Of a stretch of 50,545 bases of DNA, positions 31,497-40,346 are shown one piece after another (positions within the stretch are counted from its first letter, which is position 1; every line of letters begins with the position of its first letter). The notes beneath the pieces were generated by a model that saw only the letters and a program-made list of their open reading frames with translations, searched no databases and was not told the origin of the DNA. The translations under genes were made by a program, and so were the position numbers. The stretch covers positions 1 to 50,545 of the forward strand of contig JACOUS010000012.1 in assembly GCA_016177735.1 (NCBI GenBank), written 5' to 3'. This DNA comes from Ignavibacteriales bacterium. Lineage in GTDB: Bacteria > Bacteroidota > Ignavibacteria > Ignavibacteriales > Melioribacteraceae.

Positions 31497-32543
31497 ATGA
31501 TTAACATAGGCATAGTTGGAGCTGCCGGGTATTCCGGAATCGAACTGATAAAATTATTACTCAATCATCCAGAAGCGGAGATAACAAAATTATTCGGCAA
31601 TTCTACTGCCGGACAGAAGATAGAAAATGTGCACACATCTCTGCGCGGAATGATTTCTCTCGAAGTAGAAAAATTTGATGTTGAATCGTTGAATGGACTC
31701 GATCTTTTGTTTGTTGCGCTTCCATCCAGACAAGCTGCGAATGTAGTTGCAGAAGCTTTTGCAAAAGGAATAAAAGTAATTGATATCGGCGGTGATTTTA
31801 GATTGAAAAACATTGATGAGTATTCGAAATATTATAATCACGAGCACACGGCAGAAGATTTGCTTGCACATGCAGTTTACGGATTGAGCGAATGGAACGA
31901 AGAAGAAATTTCTTCTGCACAGTTGGTTGCAAATCCCGGCTGTTACCCTACAAGCATTCTGCTTGCGCTTATTCCGTTGTTGAAAAAGCATTTAATAGAT
32001 GACTCGTTCATAAGTATTGTTTCGTATAGCGGAACGTCCGGTGCGGGAAAATCAGCCGCACAAAACATGATGTTCAGCGAAGTGAACGAAAGTGTGCGTG
32101 CTTACAAAGTTGGAAATCATCAACACATTCCAGAAATAAAATTGTATCTCGAAAAATTCGGCGGCAGCGCAGCAAACTTTTCATTTGTTCCGCATCTGCT
32201 TCCGGTTACAAGAGGAATCTATTCCACAATTCAGGCACGCGTTAATGACGGCGTTGATGAAAACAAACTTCTCGAAGCATTTACTTCGAGTTACACAGCA
32301 AAACCGTTTATCCGTTTGGTGCATCCGTCAATTCCCGAAATGAAAGATGTGGTGAATACAAATTTTTGCGACATCGGTTTTAAAATAAACGAGAACAAAA
32401 CACTTACAATATTTTCAACAATTGATAATTTGGTAAAAGGAGCAGCCGGGCAAGCGATACAGAACATGAATATCATGTCCGGCTTAGAACAAACAGAAGG
32501 ATTGGCATCATGGAACAAGAAAAAGCAATTGCAGATAAAATGA
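31497..32543 (+). CDS. argC: N-acetyl-gamma-glutamyl-phosphate reductase
   Basis: 348 residues. The N-terminal NADP-binding loop is IGIVGAAGYSGIEL, and the catalytic Cys149 lies in VANPGCYPTS. GTSGAGK and HQHIPEI follow, as do PVTRGIYSTIQA and GAAGQAIQNMN at the C-terminus. It reduces N-acetylglutamyl phosphate to the semialdehyde in arginine synthesis. It is the first gene of the cluster, 23 nt after the second ARG-box-like palindrome, with a weak AAGAAGT ribosome site. The 3' end overlaps argJ. Confidence 0.96.
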   Translation: MINIGIVGAAGYSGIELIKLLLNHPEAEITKLFGNSTAGQKIENVHTSLRGMISLEVEKFDVESLNGLDLLFVALPSRQAANVVAEAFAKGIKVIDIGGDFRLKNIDEYSKYYNHEHTAEDLLAHAVYGLSEWNEEEISSAQLVANPGCYPTSILLALIPLLKKHLIDDSFISIVSYSGTSGAGKSAAQNMMFSEVNESVRAYKVGNHQHIPEIKLYLEKFGGSAANFSFVPHLLPVTRGIYSTIQARVNDGVDENKLLEAFTSSYTAKPFIRLVHPSIPEMKDVVNTNFCDIGFKINENKTLTIFSTIDNLVKGAAGQAIQNMNIMSGLEQTEGLASWNKKKQLQIK

Positions 32544-33730
32544 ACAAAGGTATAACAGCACCGAAAGGATTTAAAGCCGCGGGTATTCACTGTGGAATCA
32601 AAAGATCGAAAAAAGATCTTGCACTAATTTACTCCGAAAGTCCGGCAACAGCAGCGGCTGTGTTCACACTGAACAAAGTTCAAGCCGCGCCGGTGCTCAT
32701 CAGCAAAAAACATTTGAACGAATCCGAAACTTTTAAAGCGATAATTATCAACAGCGGCAATGCCAATGCATGCACGGGCGAACGCGGTTATGAAGATGCC
32801 GTAACCATGGCGGACGTTACCGCAGATACTCTCGGAATTAAACCGGAGGAAATTTTTGTTTCCTCAACCGGAGTTATCGGCGAAACTCTTCCGATTGAAA
32901 AAATTAAAAACGGCATTCACAAAATTTCCAGAATGATCGATAAGAAAGAGCATTTGAGCGCCGCCGAAGCAATTATGACCACCGATACTTTTGTTAAATC
33001 TTTCTCAACAAATTTTTTTATTGAAGGAAAAGAAGTCAGCATCGGCGGAATTGCAAAAGGTTCCGGCATGATTCACCCGAACATGGCAACTATGCTTGCA
33101 TTTGTAACTACCGATGCGGAAATCGAAAAAGATACTTTTCAAACTTTGCTGAAAAGTACCGTTGACAAAACATTCAATAAAATTATTGTTGACGGTGATA
33201 CGAGCACGAACGATATGGTGATTGCGCTTGCAAACGGGCAGTCCGGTGCAAAAATAGAAAGTGGAAAAGAATCATATAAAATTTTTGAAGAAGAGCTTTT
33301 GAGTCTCTTAAAAAAATTGGCAATCGATATTGTTAGAGACGGCGAAGGCGCAACAAAACTTATCGAAGTGATTGTTGAAGGTGCATTGACTGATGAAGAT
33401 GCTGAAAAAGCCGCGAGAACAATTTCACTTTCACCGCTTGTTAAAACGGCAATTCACGGCGAAGATGCAAACTGGGGAAGAATTCTTGCAGCGGTAGGTT
33501 ATTCGGGAATCGAATTCAATCCGGCAAAATTTGAAATCCTTATCAACAGCGTTCCGATTTTAAAACAAAATTATGAAGTTGCGCTTCCCGCCGCAGAAGC
33601 GAATAAAACTTTGAAGACAAGTTACATCGAGCTGCTTGTGAAATTGAATGTTGGAAAAGGAACAACAACTTGCTGGACTTGCGATTTTTCCGAAGAGTAC
33701 GTGAAAATTAACGGGAGCTACAGAACGTGA
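32510..33730 (+). CDS. argJ: Bifunctional ornithine acetyltransferase/N-acetylglutamate synthase
   Basis: 406 residues from ATG 32510, which has AAGGA eight nt upstream; ATG 32540 (overlapping the argC stop as ATGA) is an alternative losing 10 residues. The autocleavage site is conserved as HPNMATMLAFVTTDA (cut between Ala193 and Thr194). Other blocks: GITAPKGFKAAGI, NSGNANACTG, VSSTGVIGE, and the end WTCDFSEEYVKING-YRT. ArgJ recycles the acetyl group between ornithine and glutamate; whether it also uses acetyl-CoA cannot be read from sequence. An argJ makes a separate argE deacetylase unnecessary. Confidence 0.95.
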   Translation: MEQEKAIADKMNKGITAPKGFKAAGIHCGIKRSKKDLALIYSESPATAAAVFTLNKVQAAPVLISKKHLNESETFKAIIINSGNANACTGERGYEDAVTMADVTADTLGIKPEEIFVSSTGVIGETLPIEKIKNGIHKISRMIDKKEHLSAAEAIMTTDTFVKSFSTNFFIEGKEVSIGGIAKGSGMIHPNMATMLAFVTTDAEIEKDTFQTLLKSTVDKTFNKIIVDGDTSTNDMVIALANGQSGAKIESGKESYKIFEEELLSLLKKLAIDIVRDGEGATKLIEVIVEGALTDEDAEKAARTISLSPLVKTAIHGEDANWGRILAAVGYSGIEFNPAKFEILINSVPILKQNYEVALPAAEANKTLKTSYIELLVKLNVGKGTTTCWTCDFSEEYVKINGSYRT

Positions 33731-34581
33731 TATCACAATTTGGAAGACTACGGAAAGAAGATGTATTGATTGAAGCGCTCCCTTTCATTCAGCAGTTTGA
33801 AGGAAAGACATTCGTGATTAAATACGGCGGCGCCGTTATGGAACACGAAGTGCTTAAATCTATGGTTGCACAGGATGTAACGCTCCTCCGCAAAATCGGA
33901 ATTAACATTGTTGTTGTTCACGGCGGCGGAAAAGAAATTACTTCGTACTCACAGAAGCTGAACCTCGAAACAAAATTTGTTAACGGTCAGCGTTACACCG
34001 ATAAAGAAACTCTTAGTGTTGTGCAGATGGTTTTAGCCGGATTAATTAATAAAGATATTGTTCGACGCATAAATATACACGGCGGCAGAGCTGTCGGCGT
34101 TAGCGGAATAGATGCCGGATTGGTAAATGTGAAGAAGTATGATAAGGAAGATCTCGGTTTGGTTGGCGAAGTTGTTGACGTGAATTCTTCTTTTGTTAAG
34201 AATCTTTTGGATAACGGTTACCTTCCGGTTATTGCACCGATTGGAGTTGATGAGAATGGAACGATTTACAATGTTAACGCCGATATTGCCGCCGGTGCTA
34301 TTGCCGGCGCGCTCGATGCAGCAAAACTTGTTTACATGACCGACATCGACGGAGTTCGTGCTAACGATAAATTGATTTCGCATTTAACAGAAAGAGAAGC
34401 CGAAGAATTAATTGAGAACGGAACAATCAGCGGCGGGATGATTCCGAAAGTAGAATCTGCTCTTGAAGCTCTCGATGCCGGTGTTCAAAAAGTTCACATT
34501 GTTGACGGAAGAATCCAGCACGCTCTCCTTCTGGAAATTTTTACGAAGGAAGGTGTTGGAACCGAAATAGTTGCCGAGTAA
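33727..34581 (+). CDS. argB: N-acetylglutamate kinase
   Basis: 284 residues from GTG 33727, overlapping the argJ stop (GTGA). FVIKYGGAVME is the phosphate-binding Lys and Gly loop; VVVHGGGKEI, the ATP/acetylglutamate-binding NVNADIAAGAIA and MTDIDGV follow, and GGMIPKVESALEAL completes the family signature. It phosphorylates N-acetylglutamate. The N-terminal helix RLRKEDVLIEALPFIQQFEGK resembles the interlocking helix of hexameric, arginine-inhibited NAGKs, so feedback inhibition is plausible. Confidence 0.96.
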   Translation: MISQFGRLRKEDVLIEALPFIQQFEGKTFVIKYGGAVMEHEVLKSMVAQDVTLLRKIGINIVVVHGGGKEITSYSQKLNLETKFVNGQRYTDKETLSVVQMVLAGLINKDIVRRINIHGGRAVGVSGIDAGLVNVKKYDKEDLGLVGEVVDVNSSFVKNLLDNGYLPVIAPIGVDENGTIYNVNADIAAGAIAGALDAAKLVYMTDIDGVRANDKLISHLTEREAEELIENGTISGGMIPKVESALEALDAGVQKVHIVDGRIQHALLLEIFTKEGVGTEIVAE

Positions 34582-34588
34582 CATATTC

Positions 34589-34660
34589 CGAGGGAGCGAA
34601 GCGACCGAAGAATCTCCTACCGATACGAGTTAAGAGATTCTTCTCCCGACTGCGCCGGGA
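34589..34660. repeat. Dispersed-type hairpin repeat between argB and argR
   Basis: GAAGAATCTC (34607-34616) pairs perfectly with GAGATTCTTC (34634-34643), preceded by GAGGGAGCGAAGCGACC and followed by TCCCG...CGGGA (34644-34660). I recognise the GAGCGAAGCGACC-GAAGAATCTC type as a common intergenic repeat in unrelated bacteria. It lies inside the arginine operon and could reduce read-through or stabilise the upstream mRNA. Confidence 0.75.
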
Positions 34661-34689
34661 TCAGAATTACAAAATAAAGGAGAACAGCA

Positions 34690-35151
34690 ATGAGCAAAAA
34701 AATTGAAGACATCCAAAAACGGCATTCGGTAATTAAATCGGTAATCTCTTCTCAGGAAATTTTTAATCAAACACAGCTTGTAAAAGTTTTAAAGCAGAAC
34801 GGATTTAAAGTAACGCAAGCAACCCTATCGCGGGATCTAACGGAGCTCGGCGTTGCGCGTGTTCATACCGGGAACGGATTGGTTTACAGACTTGGCGCCG
34901 CCGGAGACGAAGCGGCTTTGAAATCAAGAATTGCCGAAGAAGTTATTTCTGTTGATTCGAACGAAACGCTCATTATCGTAAAAACTTTTCCGGGCAGAGC
35001 GCAAGGCGTTGCAGTTTTTATGGACAAACAAAACGGCTCGGAAATTCTCGGCACACTTGCCGGAGACGATACGATAATTGTTATTCCGCGGCAGATAAAA
35101 AATATTAAGAAAGCAATTGAACAAATAAAAACAATATTAGGAATGAAGTAA
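34690..35151 (+). CDS. argR: Arginine repressor
   Basis: 153 residues, standard for ArgR/AhrC. The N-terminal winged helix has [16 protein letters not shown] with the DNA-contact Ser47-Arg48; the C-terminal hexamerisation/arginine-binding domain has [12 protein letters not shown]. It has an AAAGGAG ribosome site. It should bind the boxes at 31441-31474 when arginine is plentiful. Its location between argB and argG, behind the hairpin at 34607-34643, may let its level differ from that of the enzymes. The stop TAA overlaps the argG ATG by one base. Confidence 0.95.
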   Translation: MSKKIEDIQKRHSVIKSVISSQEIFNQTQLVKVLKQNGFKVTQATLSRDLTELGVARVHTGNGLVYRLGAAGDEAALKSRIAEEVISVDSNETLIIVKTFPGRAQGVAVFMDKQNGSEILGTLAGDDTIIVIPRQIKNIKKAIEQIKTILGMK

Positions 35152-36377
35152 TGGCAAAGAACAAAATAGTTGTCGCATATTCCGGCGGTCTGGATACCTC
35201 GGTTATGGTTAAGTGGCTCAAAGATAATTATGACGCCGAGATAATTACGTTCACCGGAAATTTGGGACAAACTAAAGAGCTGGTTGGACTTGAAGAGAAA
35301 GCAAAAAAATCAGGCGCATCAAAATCATACGTTATAGATCTCACAAAAGAATTTTTGGAAGAGTACGCGTTCCCGGCATTGCGTGCCGGTGCAATGTACG
35401 AAGATGCATATCCGATGGCTTGCTCGCTCGGTCGTCCGCTTCTTGCAAAAACACTTGTTGATATTGCAAGAATGGAAAACGCAAACATGGTTGCTCACGG
35501 CTGTACCGGAAAGGGAAATGATCAAGTGCGGTTTGAAGTTACAGTCGGTGCACTCGCACCGGATATTGTTAACATTGCACCTTTGAGAACATGGGAATTT
35601 AAAAGCCGCGAAGAAGAAATTGATTATGCGAAAGCTCATAACATTCCGGTTACCGCAACAAAAGATAATCCTTATTCGATTGATGAAAATATTTGGGGCA
35701 CGGCAATTGAGTGCGGAATTTTGGAAGACCCGATGGCAGAACCTCCGGCAGATGCATTCCAGCATACAGTTGCGCCGGAAGATGCACCAAACGAATCCGA
35801 AGTTGTTACAATCGAATTCGAAAAAGGAATTCCGGCTGCAGTTAACGGCGCTGCACTAGACAGCGTTTCTCTCGTTAAACTTCTCAATGAAATCGGCGGT
35901 CGTCATGGTATCGGCAGAATTGATATGATTGAAAATAGATTGGTCGGAATTAAATCGCGCGAAGTTTACGAAGCACCGGCTGGAATGATTTTACATTTTG
36001 CTCACAAAGAATTGGAAAGAATCACACTCGAAAAATCGGTTGCGCATTACAAAAGTCTCGTTGTACAAGAATATGCAAATTTGATTTACAACGGTTTGTG
36101 GTTTACACCGCTGCGCGATGCACTTCAGGCATTCATCGATAAAACACAAGAGAAAGTAACGGGACTCGTAAAAGTTAGATTGTACAAAGGTACAACGCGA
36201 ATTGCCGGAAGAACTTCTCCATATTCGTTGTACGATCCCGAACTCGCAACATACACAGCTGCAGATCAGTTTGATCACAAAGCTTCGGAAGGGTTCATCA
36301 AAATTTTCGGACTGCCGTACAAAACCATTTGCAGAGTTGAACAAAAAGCCAAAGACGCAGAAAAACATTTGGTGTAA
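35151..36377 (+). CDS. argG: Argininosuccinate synthase
   Basis: 408 residues, full length. Signature blocks are [12 protein letters not shown] (ATP PP-loop), [25 protein letters not shown] (citrulline/aspartate-binding), and [13 protein letters not shown]. It joins citrulline and aspartate with ATP. It is translationally coupled to argR (TAATG) and followed by a long hairpin (36400-36439) before argH. Confidence 0.97.
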   Translation: MAKNKIVVAYSGGLDTSVMVKWLKDNYDAEIITFTGNLGQTKELVGLEEKAKKSGASKSYVIDLTKEFLEEYAFPALRAGAMYEDAYPMACSLGRPLLAKTLVDIARMENANMVAHGCTGKGNDQVRFEVTVGALAPDIVNIAPLRTWEFKSREEEIDYAKAHNIPVTATKDNPYSIDENIWGTAIECGILEDPMAEPPADAFQHTVAPEDAPNESEVVTIEFEKGIPAAVNGAALDSVSLVKLLNEIGGRHGIGRIDMIENRLVGIKSREVYEAPAGMILHFAHKELERITLEKSVAHYKSLVVQEYANLIYNGLWFTPLRDALQAFIDKTQEKVTGLVKVRLYKGTTRIAGRTSPYSLYDPELATYTAADQFDHKASEGFIKIFGLPYKTICRVEQKAKDAEKHLV

Positions 36378-36399
36378 AAGTATCAGCATTTTTTTAGCT

Positions 36400-36439
36400 G
36401 TAGGGAACGCAATGCGCCGCGGCGTATTGTGTTCCCTAC
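36400..36439. terminator. Long hairpin repeat between argG and argH
   Basis: Arms 36400-36418 and 36421-36439 (starting GTAGGGAAC and ending GTTCCCTAC) pair along their whole length with two G.T pairs. It is of the same 'GTAGGGA ... TCCCTAC' kind as 48861-48888. A short T-run follows at 36446. It could attenuate read-through from argG into argH. Confidence 0.75.
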
Positions 36440-36528
36440 TATACTTTTTAACAAGAACATCAAAACGCTTTACTGTTTGCTCAATCTCGGTTAACTTACC
36501 ACTAATAAAAAATCACAAAGAAAAATTT

Positions 36529-37899
36529 ATGGCTATCTGGAACAGCAGATTCAAAAAACCGCTTGCGGAAATAGCACTCAAATTCTCTTCATCAATTGAT
36601 ATTGACGGAAAACTATACAACGAAGATATTGACGGAAGCAAAGCGCATGTTCAAATGCTTGCGAAGCAAAAAATAATTTCATTGAGCGACAATAAGAAAA
36701 TTATCAAAGCACTCGATGAAATACGAAAAGAAATTTCTTCGGGCAGATTAAAATTCGACTGGCGTAAAGAAGATATTCATTCATTGATAGAAGAACGTCT
36801 TGTAGAAAAAATTGGAGACGTTGGAAAAAAATTACACACCGCACGAAGCCGTAATGATCAAGTTGCGCTTGATGAACGGCTATACATGCGGAAAAAAATC
36901 AAAGAGCTGGTAAAACAAACACGGTCGCTTCAAAAAACTTTTCTGAAAAAAGCCGAGCAGTACAAAGACACAATTATTCCGGGTTACACACATTTACAGC
37001 GTGCACAGCCGCTTCTGTTTGCCCATCAATTGATTGCTTACGTTTCAATGCTCGATAGAGACGTTGAACGTTTGAACGATTGTTTGAAACGCGCGGATAA
37101 ATCTCCGCTCGGTGCTGCCGCACTTGCCGGTACAACATTAAATACGGATAGAAATCTCACTGCAAAATTTCTCGGTATGAACGGCATCGTAGAAAATTCT
37201 CTCGATGCGGTCAGCAGCCGTGACGTGATGATTGAACTTATAAGCGCGTGTTCAATTATTATGATGCACCTCAGCCGCTTTGCCGAAGAAATGGTTTTGT
37301 GGAGTTCGCAAGAATTTGGATTTGCCGATATTGACGATTCGTTTGCGACCGGAAGCAGTTTGATGCCGCAGAAAAAAAATCCGGATATTGCAGAACTTGT
37401 CCGAGGAAAAGTTGGAAGGGTTTACGGCTCGTTGTTCGGTCTGCTCACAATTATGAAAGCACTTCCGCTTGCGTACAACCGCGATATGCAAGAAGATAAA
37501 GTGCATCTTATCGAAGCGGTGAACACAACAAAAGATTGCCTGCTGCTTTCATCGGAATTGTTGAAGCACACGAACTTTAAAAAAGAGAGATTCGAAAAAG
37601 AACTCGACGGTGATCTTTCGCTTGCAACGGAACTGGTTGATTATCTCGTGCGCAAAAATATTCCTTTCAGAGAAGCTCATCATATAGTTGGAAAAGTTGT
37701 AGCAGTTTGCTGGGATCAAAATAAAAAATTGAATGAAGTATCTATTGACGATTACAAAAAGATTTTCCCAAAATTCGAACAAGATGTTTATAAATATCTC
37801 ACTGCACGTTCGAGTGTGGAAAATAGAAAATCATCCGGCAGTACTTCGCCGAAAGAAGTAGAAAAACAGTTGAGTTTCTGGAAGAAAAATTTGAAGTGA
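36529..37899 (+). CDS. argH: Argininosuccinate lyase
   Basis: 456 residues from ATG 36529 (AIWNSRFKKPLAE is the usual ArgH start); the open frame extends upstream into the argG 3' end but is not coding there. Motifs: KLHTARSRNDQVALDERLY, PGYTHLQRAQP, and the fumarase/aspartase-superfamily signature GSSLMPQKKNPDIAE with the catalytic Ser in a mobile loop. It cleaves argininosuccinate to arginine and fumarate, the last step. The 151-nt gap from argG holds a strong hairpin and could hide a separate promoter. Confidence 0.95.
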   Translation: MAIWNSRFKKPLAEIALKFSSSIDIDGKLYNEDIDGSKAHVQMLAKQKIISLSDNKKIIKALDEIRKEISSGRLKFDWRKEDIHSLIEERLVEKIGDVGKKLHTARSRNDQVALDERLYMRKKIKELVKQTRSLQKTFLKKAEQYKDTIIPGYTHLQRAQPLLFAHQLIAYVSMLDRDVERLNDCLKRADKSPLGAAALAGTTLNTDRNLTAKFLGMNGIVENSLDAVSSRDVMIELISACSIIMMHLSRFAEEMVLWSSQEFGFADIDDSFATGSSLMPQKKNPDIAELVRGKVGRVYGSLFGLLTIMKALPLAYNRDMQEDKVHLIEAVNTTKDCLLLSSELLKHTNFKKERFEKELDGDLSLATELVDYLVRKNIPFREAHHIVGKVVAVCWDQNKKLNEVSIDDYKKIFPKFEQDVYKYLTARSSVENRKSSGSTSPKEVEKQLSFWKKNLK

Positions 37900-37934
37900 G
37901 CGATTTATGGAATCAAATTTCTGCGAAAGTTATT

Positions 37935-38201
37935 TTAGGGAAAATATCTATAAATTTCTTTGCGGTTAAGACACCGAACAAAAATGAAAGTGTCTTTAAA
38001 TAACTCTAAGCCTATTCTATAATTATCAATTTTTATTCTGTAATAATCTTTGAAGGAATGAAGTTTTTTGAGATTTTTTATTTCTCGAAGTGTCGTTGCA
38101 CTTTTTACATTTTGGATGGTTTGTAATATGAGAGTTTTTATTTCATCGTCGGTAATCTTTCTAATATCTTTTTCAAATGAAGTTTCGAATAAGATTTTCA
38201 T
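37935..38201 (-). CDS. RelE/ParE-family toxin
   Basis: 88 residues: MKILFETSFEKDIRKITDDEIKTLILQTIQNVKSA, then NLKKLHSFKDYYRIKIDNYRIGLELFKDTFIFVRCLNRKEIYRYFP. The 'Y-RI---NYRIG' and 'RC--RKEIY' pieces are standard for RelE/ParE-like toxins, the latter giving the C-terminal basic and Tyr residues. Relatives cleave mRNA on the ribosome or poison gyrase; which applies is not decidable. It is encoded downstream of and overlaps its antitoxin by 4 nt (ATGA), on the opposite strand to argH. Confidence 0.85.
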   Translation of the reverse strand: MKILFETSFEKDIRKITDDEIKTLILQTIQNVKSATTLREIKNLKKLHSFKDYYRIKIDNYRIGLELFKDTFIFVRCLNRKEIYRYFP

Positions 38202-38401
38202 TTATGACCGGCTAAAGCTCTTAAAATTTTTGTTTCATCTACAAATCTATTTTTCCTTCCTTCTTTTATAGCATGCGAAAGACCGTAGTCTTCCATTGCA
38301 TCGAGAATAACATTATAAACTTCTTTTTTGCGGCTATTCAGCATATCAACTAATACTTCTTCGAGCATTTTTTTTAACATATTTGGTGGTAATGATTTCA
38401 T
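38198..38401 (-). CDS. Antitoxin partner of the RelE/ParE-type toxin
   Basis: 67 residues from ATG 38401, which follows AAAGAAGAG; the longer reading from 38437 has no ribosome site. It is helical and charged: KSLPPNMLKKMLEEVLVDMLNSRKKEVYNVILDAMEDYGLSHAIKEGRKNRFVDETKILRALAGHK. The last third (LSHAIKEGR, V-E--IL-AL) is typical of antitoxins paired with RelE-like toxins. It stabilises the toxin in an inactive complex and probably represses the promoter. Confidence 0.78.
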   Translation of the reverse strand: MKSLPPNMLKKMLEEVLVDMLNSRKKEVYNVILDAMEDYGLSHAIKEGRKNRFVDETKILRALAGHK

Positions 38402-38505
38402 CTCTTCTTTTCTTTTTATGTGAAGATAGCAAATCAAAGATAATTAATCCAATCGCTGCCATAAACAATTTACAATACAGCAATAAAAACTTATCTTTCA
38501 ACCGG

Positions 38506-38527
38506 ATTAGTTTTCTACGAAACTAAT
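38506..38527. promoter_or_regulatory. Palindrome abutting the histidine kinase start codon
   Basis: ATTAGTTT (38506-38513) and AAACTAAT (38520-38527) form a perfect 8-bp inverted repeat with a 6-nt spacer, ending directly before the ATG at 38528. There is no ribosome site between them. It could be an operator or a leader hairpin. Confidence 0.5.
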
Positions 38528-40084
38528 ATGAATGGAAAAAGAGACAAGTCTTTTATTTCAAATAGATCAGACAGTCGTAACAAAATAAATACAATTACAG
38601 ATTCTGCGCTCGCCTTCGAAAAACTGTGGGAGAGTGAAGAGAGTCTCCGCGTTTTGATGAACTCAAATCCGGAAGCTGTATTTATTCTCGATCGTGAAGG
38701 AAATTTTGTTGCGGCAAATGAAAAATGCGCACAGCGATTCGGCAAGCCGGTTGAAGAACTTATCGGTACCAATGTTTTTTCTTATCTCACGCCAGAAATT
38801 GCAGAGAAGAGAAAAGCAAAAGTCGATGAGGTTATAAAAACCGGAAAGCCGTTAAGATTTGATGACACTCGCAACAACCGCAGTTTCGATAATTATCTGC
38901 ATCCCATCTTTGATTCACAAGGCAATTTAATCAGGATTGCTGTTTGGGCAATTGATTTTACCGAAAGGAAACAAGTTCTTGATGCACTGAAAGCAAGCGA
39001 AGAAAAATTTCGGGAGATTGCCGAAAACATTCAGGATATTTTTTGGGTGAGAAAAGGGGACGACTTGCTTTATGTGAGTCCCGCTTACGAAATAATTTGC
39101 GGCAAAACTTGCCAAAGTCTTTATGATAATCCCAATTCATTTCTCGAAGCAGTTCATCCCGATGATTTTGAGCGTGTGATAAAAAGTCTTAGTTCCGATC
39201 AATACAAAAAAGAAGGCATGTTCGATGAAGAGTTCAGAATTATCCGCCCCGATGGTGAAATCAGGTGGATCTGGTCCAGAACTTTCCCGGTTAAGAGAGA
39301 TGATGAGGTAATTAGAACAGTCGGAATAGCCGAAGATATCACGCTTCAAAAAAAAGCCGAAGAAGAAATTCAAAACTCATTTAAAAAAGAAAAAGAACTT
39401 AATGAACTTAAGTCGCAATTTGTTTCGATGGTTTCTCACGAGTTCCGGACGCCGCTCGGATTAATTCTCTCCTCAACGGAACTGCTTCAAAAGTACGGAA
39501 CGAAATGGGATGAAGAAAAAAAGGACGAACAGTTTTTAAGAATAAAAAAAGCAGTCGAGAATCTCACCGGATTGATGGAAGATATAATTGTTATCGGGGG
39601 CGAAGAAACCGGCAAAATAAAAATTGTACCTACCGAAACCGGTCTTGTTGCGTTCATCAAAGAAATTATTGAAGAAGTTAAAGCAAGCACACACGAACAA
39701 GCCGCGATTAATTTTGATCACACGGATTCCAATTTGAAAATATTTGCAGATGAAAAATTGTTGAGACAAATCTTTTTGAACCTGATTTTGAATGCCGTGA
39801 AATACACGCCGCCGGAGAAAAAAGTTTTTGTTAAACTTCTCCCGGATGCTCAGAAAATATATTTCGAAATTGTTGATGAGGGAATCGGAATTGCGCCGGA
39901 AGATTTGAAAAATATTTTTGAACCGTTTGCACGAGGAAGAAATGTGGGCAAAGCAAAGGGGAGCGGCTTGGGACTTGCAATTGTAAAGCAAGCAGTTGAA
40001 CTTCTGCGCGGAGAGATAAAAGCAGAAAGCAAATTGAATGTTGGAACTACATTCTACGTGACACTGCCGAAAGAAATTATGTAA
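38528..40084 (+). CDS. PAS-PAS sensor histidine kinase
   Basis: 518 residues, soluble (no membrane segment). PAS domain 1 about 38-150 (LRVLMNSNPEAVFILDREGNFVAANEKCAQ), PAS domain 2 about 158-275 (FREIAENIQDIFWVRKGDDLLYVSPAYEIICG, ending VGIAEDIT), a coiled coil, HisKA with FVSMVSHEFRTPLGLI (phospho-acceptor His304), and HATPase_c with FLNLILNAVKYTPPEKK, VDEGIGIAPEDL and GSGLGLAIVKQA. It should sense an internal signal through PAS and phosphorylate the regulators downstream at 40347 and 41245. The gap between it and the LytTR gene holds a repeat element. Confidence 0.93.
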   Translation: MNGKRDKSFISNRSDSRNKINTITDSALAFEKLWESEESLRVLMNSNPEAVFILDREGNFVAANEKCAQRFGKPVEELIGTNVFSYLTPEIAEKRKAKVDEVIKTGKPLRFDDTRNNRSFDNYLHPIFDSQGNLIRIAVWAIDFTERKQVLDALKASEEKFREIAENIQDIFWVRKGDDLLYVSPAYEIICGKTCQSLYDNPNSFLEAVHPDDFERVIKSLSSDQYKKEGMFDEEFRIIRPDGEIRWIWSRTFPVKRDDEVIRTVGIAEDITLQKKAEEEIQNSFKKEKELNELKSQFVSMVSHEFRTPLGLILSSTELLQKYGTKWDEEKKDEQFLRIKKAVENLTGLMEDIIVIGGEETGKIKIVPTETGLVAFIKEIIEEVKASTHEQAAINFDHTDSNLKIFADEKLLRQIFLNLILNAVKYTPPEKKVFVKLLPDAQKIYFEIVDEGIGIAPEDLKNIFEPFARGRNVGKAKGSGLGLAIVKQAVELLRGEIKAESKLNVGTTFYVTLPKEIM

Positions 40085-40110
40085 AAACGTTTGATACAAA
40101 ACTTAATTGC

Positions 40111-40267
40111 CCCGGCATTTTCCGTGTAAACGGAATCCCGCTTTGTGGTGATATGTCGGGTGGCAAAGAACAAAAACATTATTTGGCTTTAGCCAGAATT
40201 TTAAATCTAATATGCGACTAAAGTCGAAAAAGGTTTTCTAATTTACTCCACGACCTGAAGGTTGTGG
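40111..40267. repeat. Composite repeat with cloverleaf copy 5
   Basis: This fills most of the 262-nt gap before the LytTR gene. Cloverleaf 40111-40160: outer stem CCCGGCAT/ATGTCGGG with one G.T, inner hairpins TTCCGT-GTAA-ACGGAA and ATCCCGC-TTT-GTGGTGAT. Then GGCTTTAGCC (about 40184-40193), CGACTAAAGTCG (40215-40226) and CCACGACCT-GA-AGGTTGTGG (40248-40267), the last being the same hairpin as 262-281. No clear terminal inverted repeats flank it. Confidence 0.82.
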
Positions 40268-40346
40268 CAATTTTGATTGATAAGAACATTTATGGCAAAA
40301 AAACTTTTTGAGAAAAATTGAATTGCACTAAACGGGCTCTGTTTTT

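Noticed and set aside
36202-36528. Upstream extension of the argH frame
   Set aside because: It overlaps the argG 3' end and the 36400-36439 hairpin; ArgH proteins start at the MAIWNSRF position (ATG 36529).
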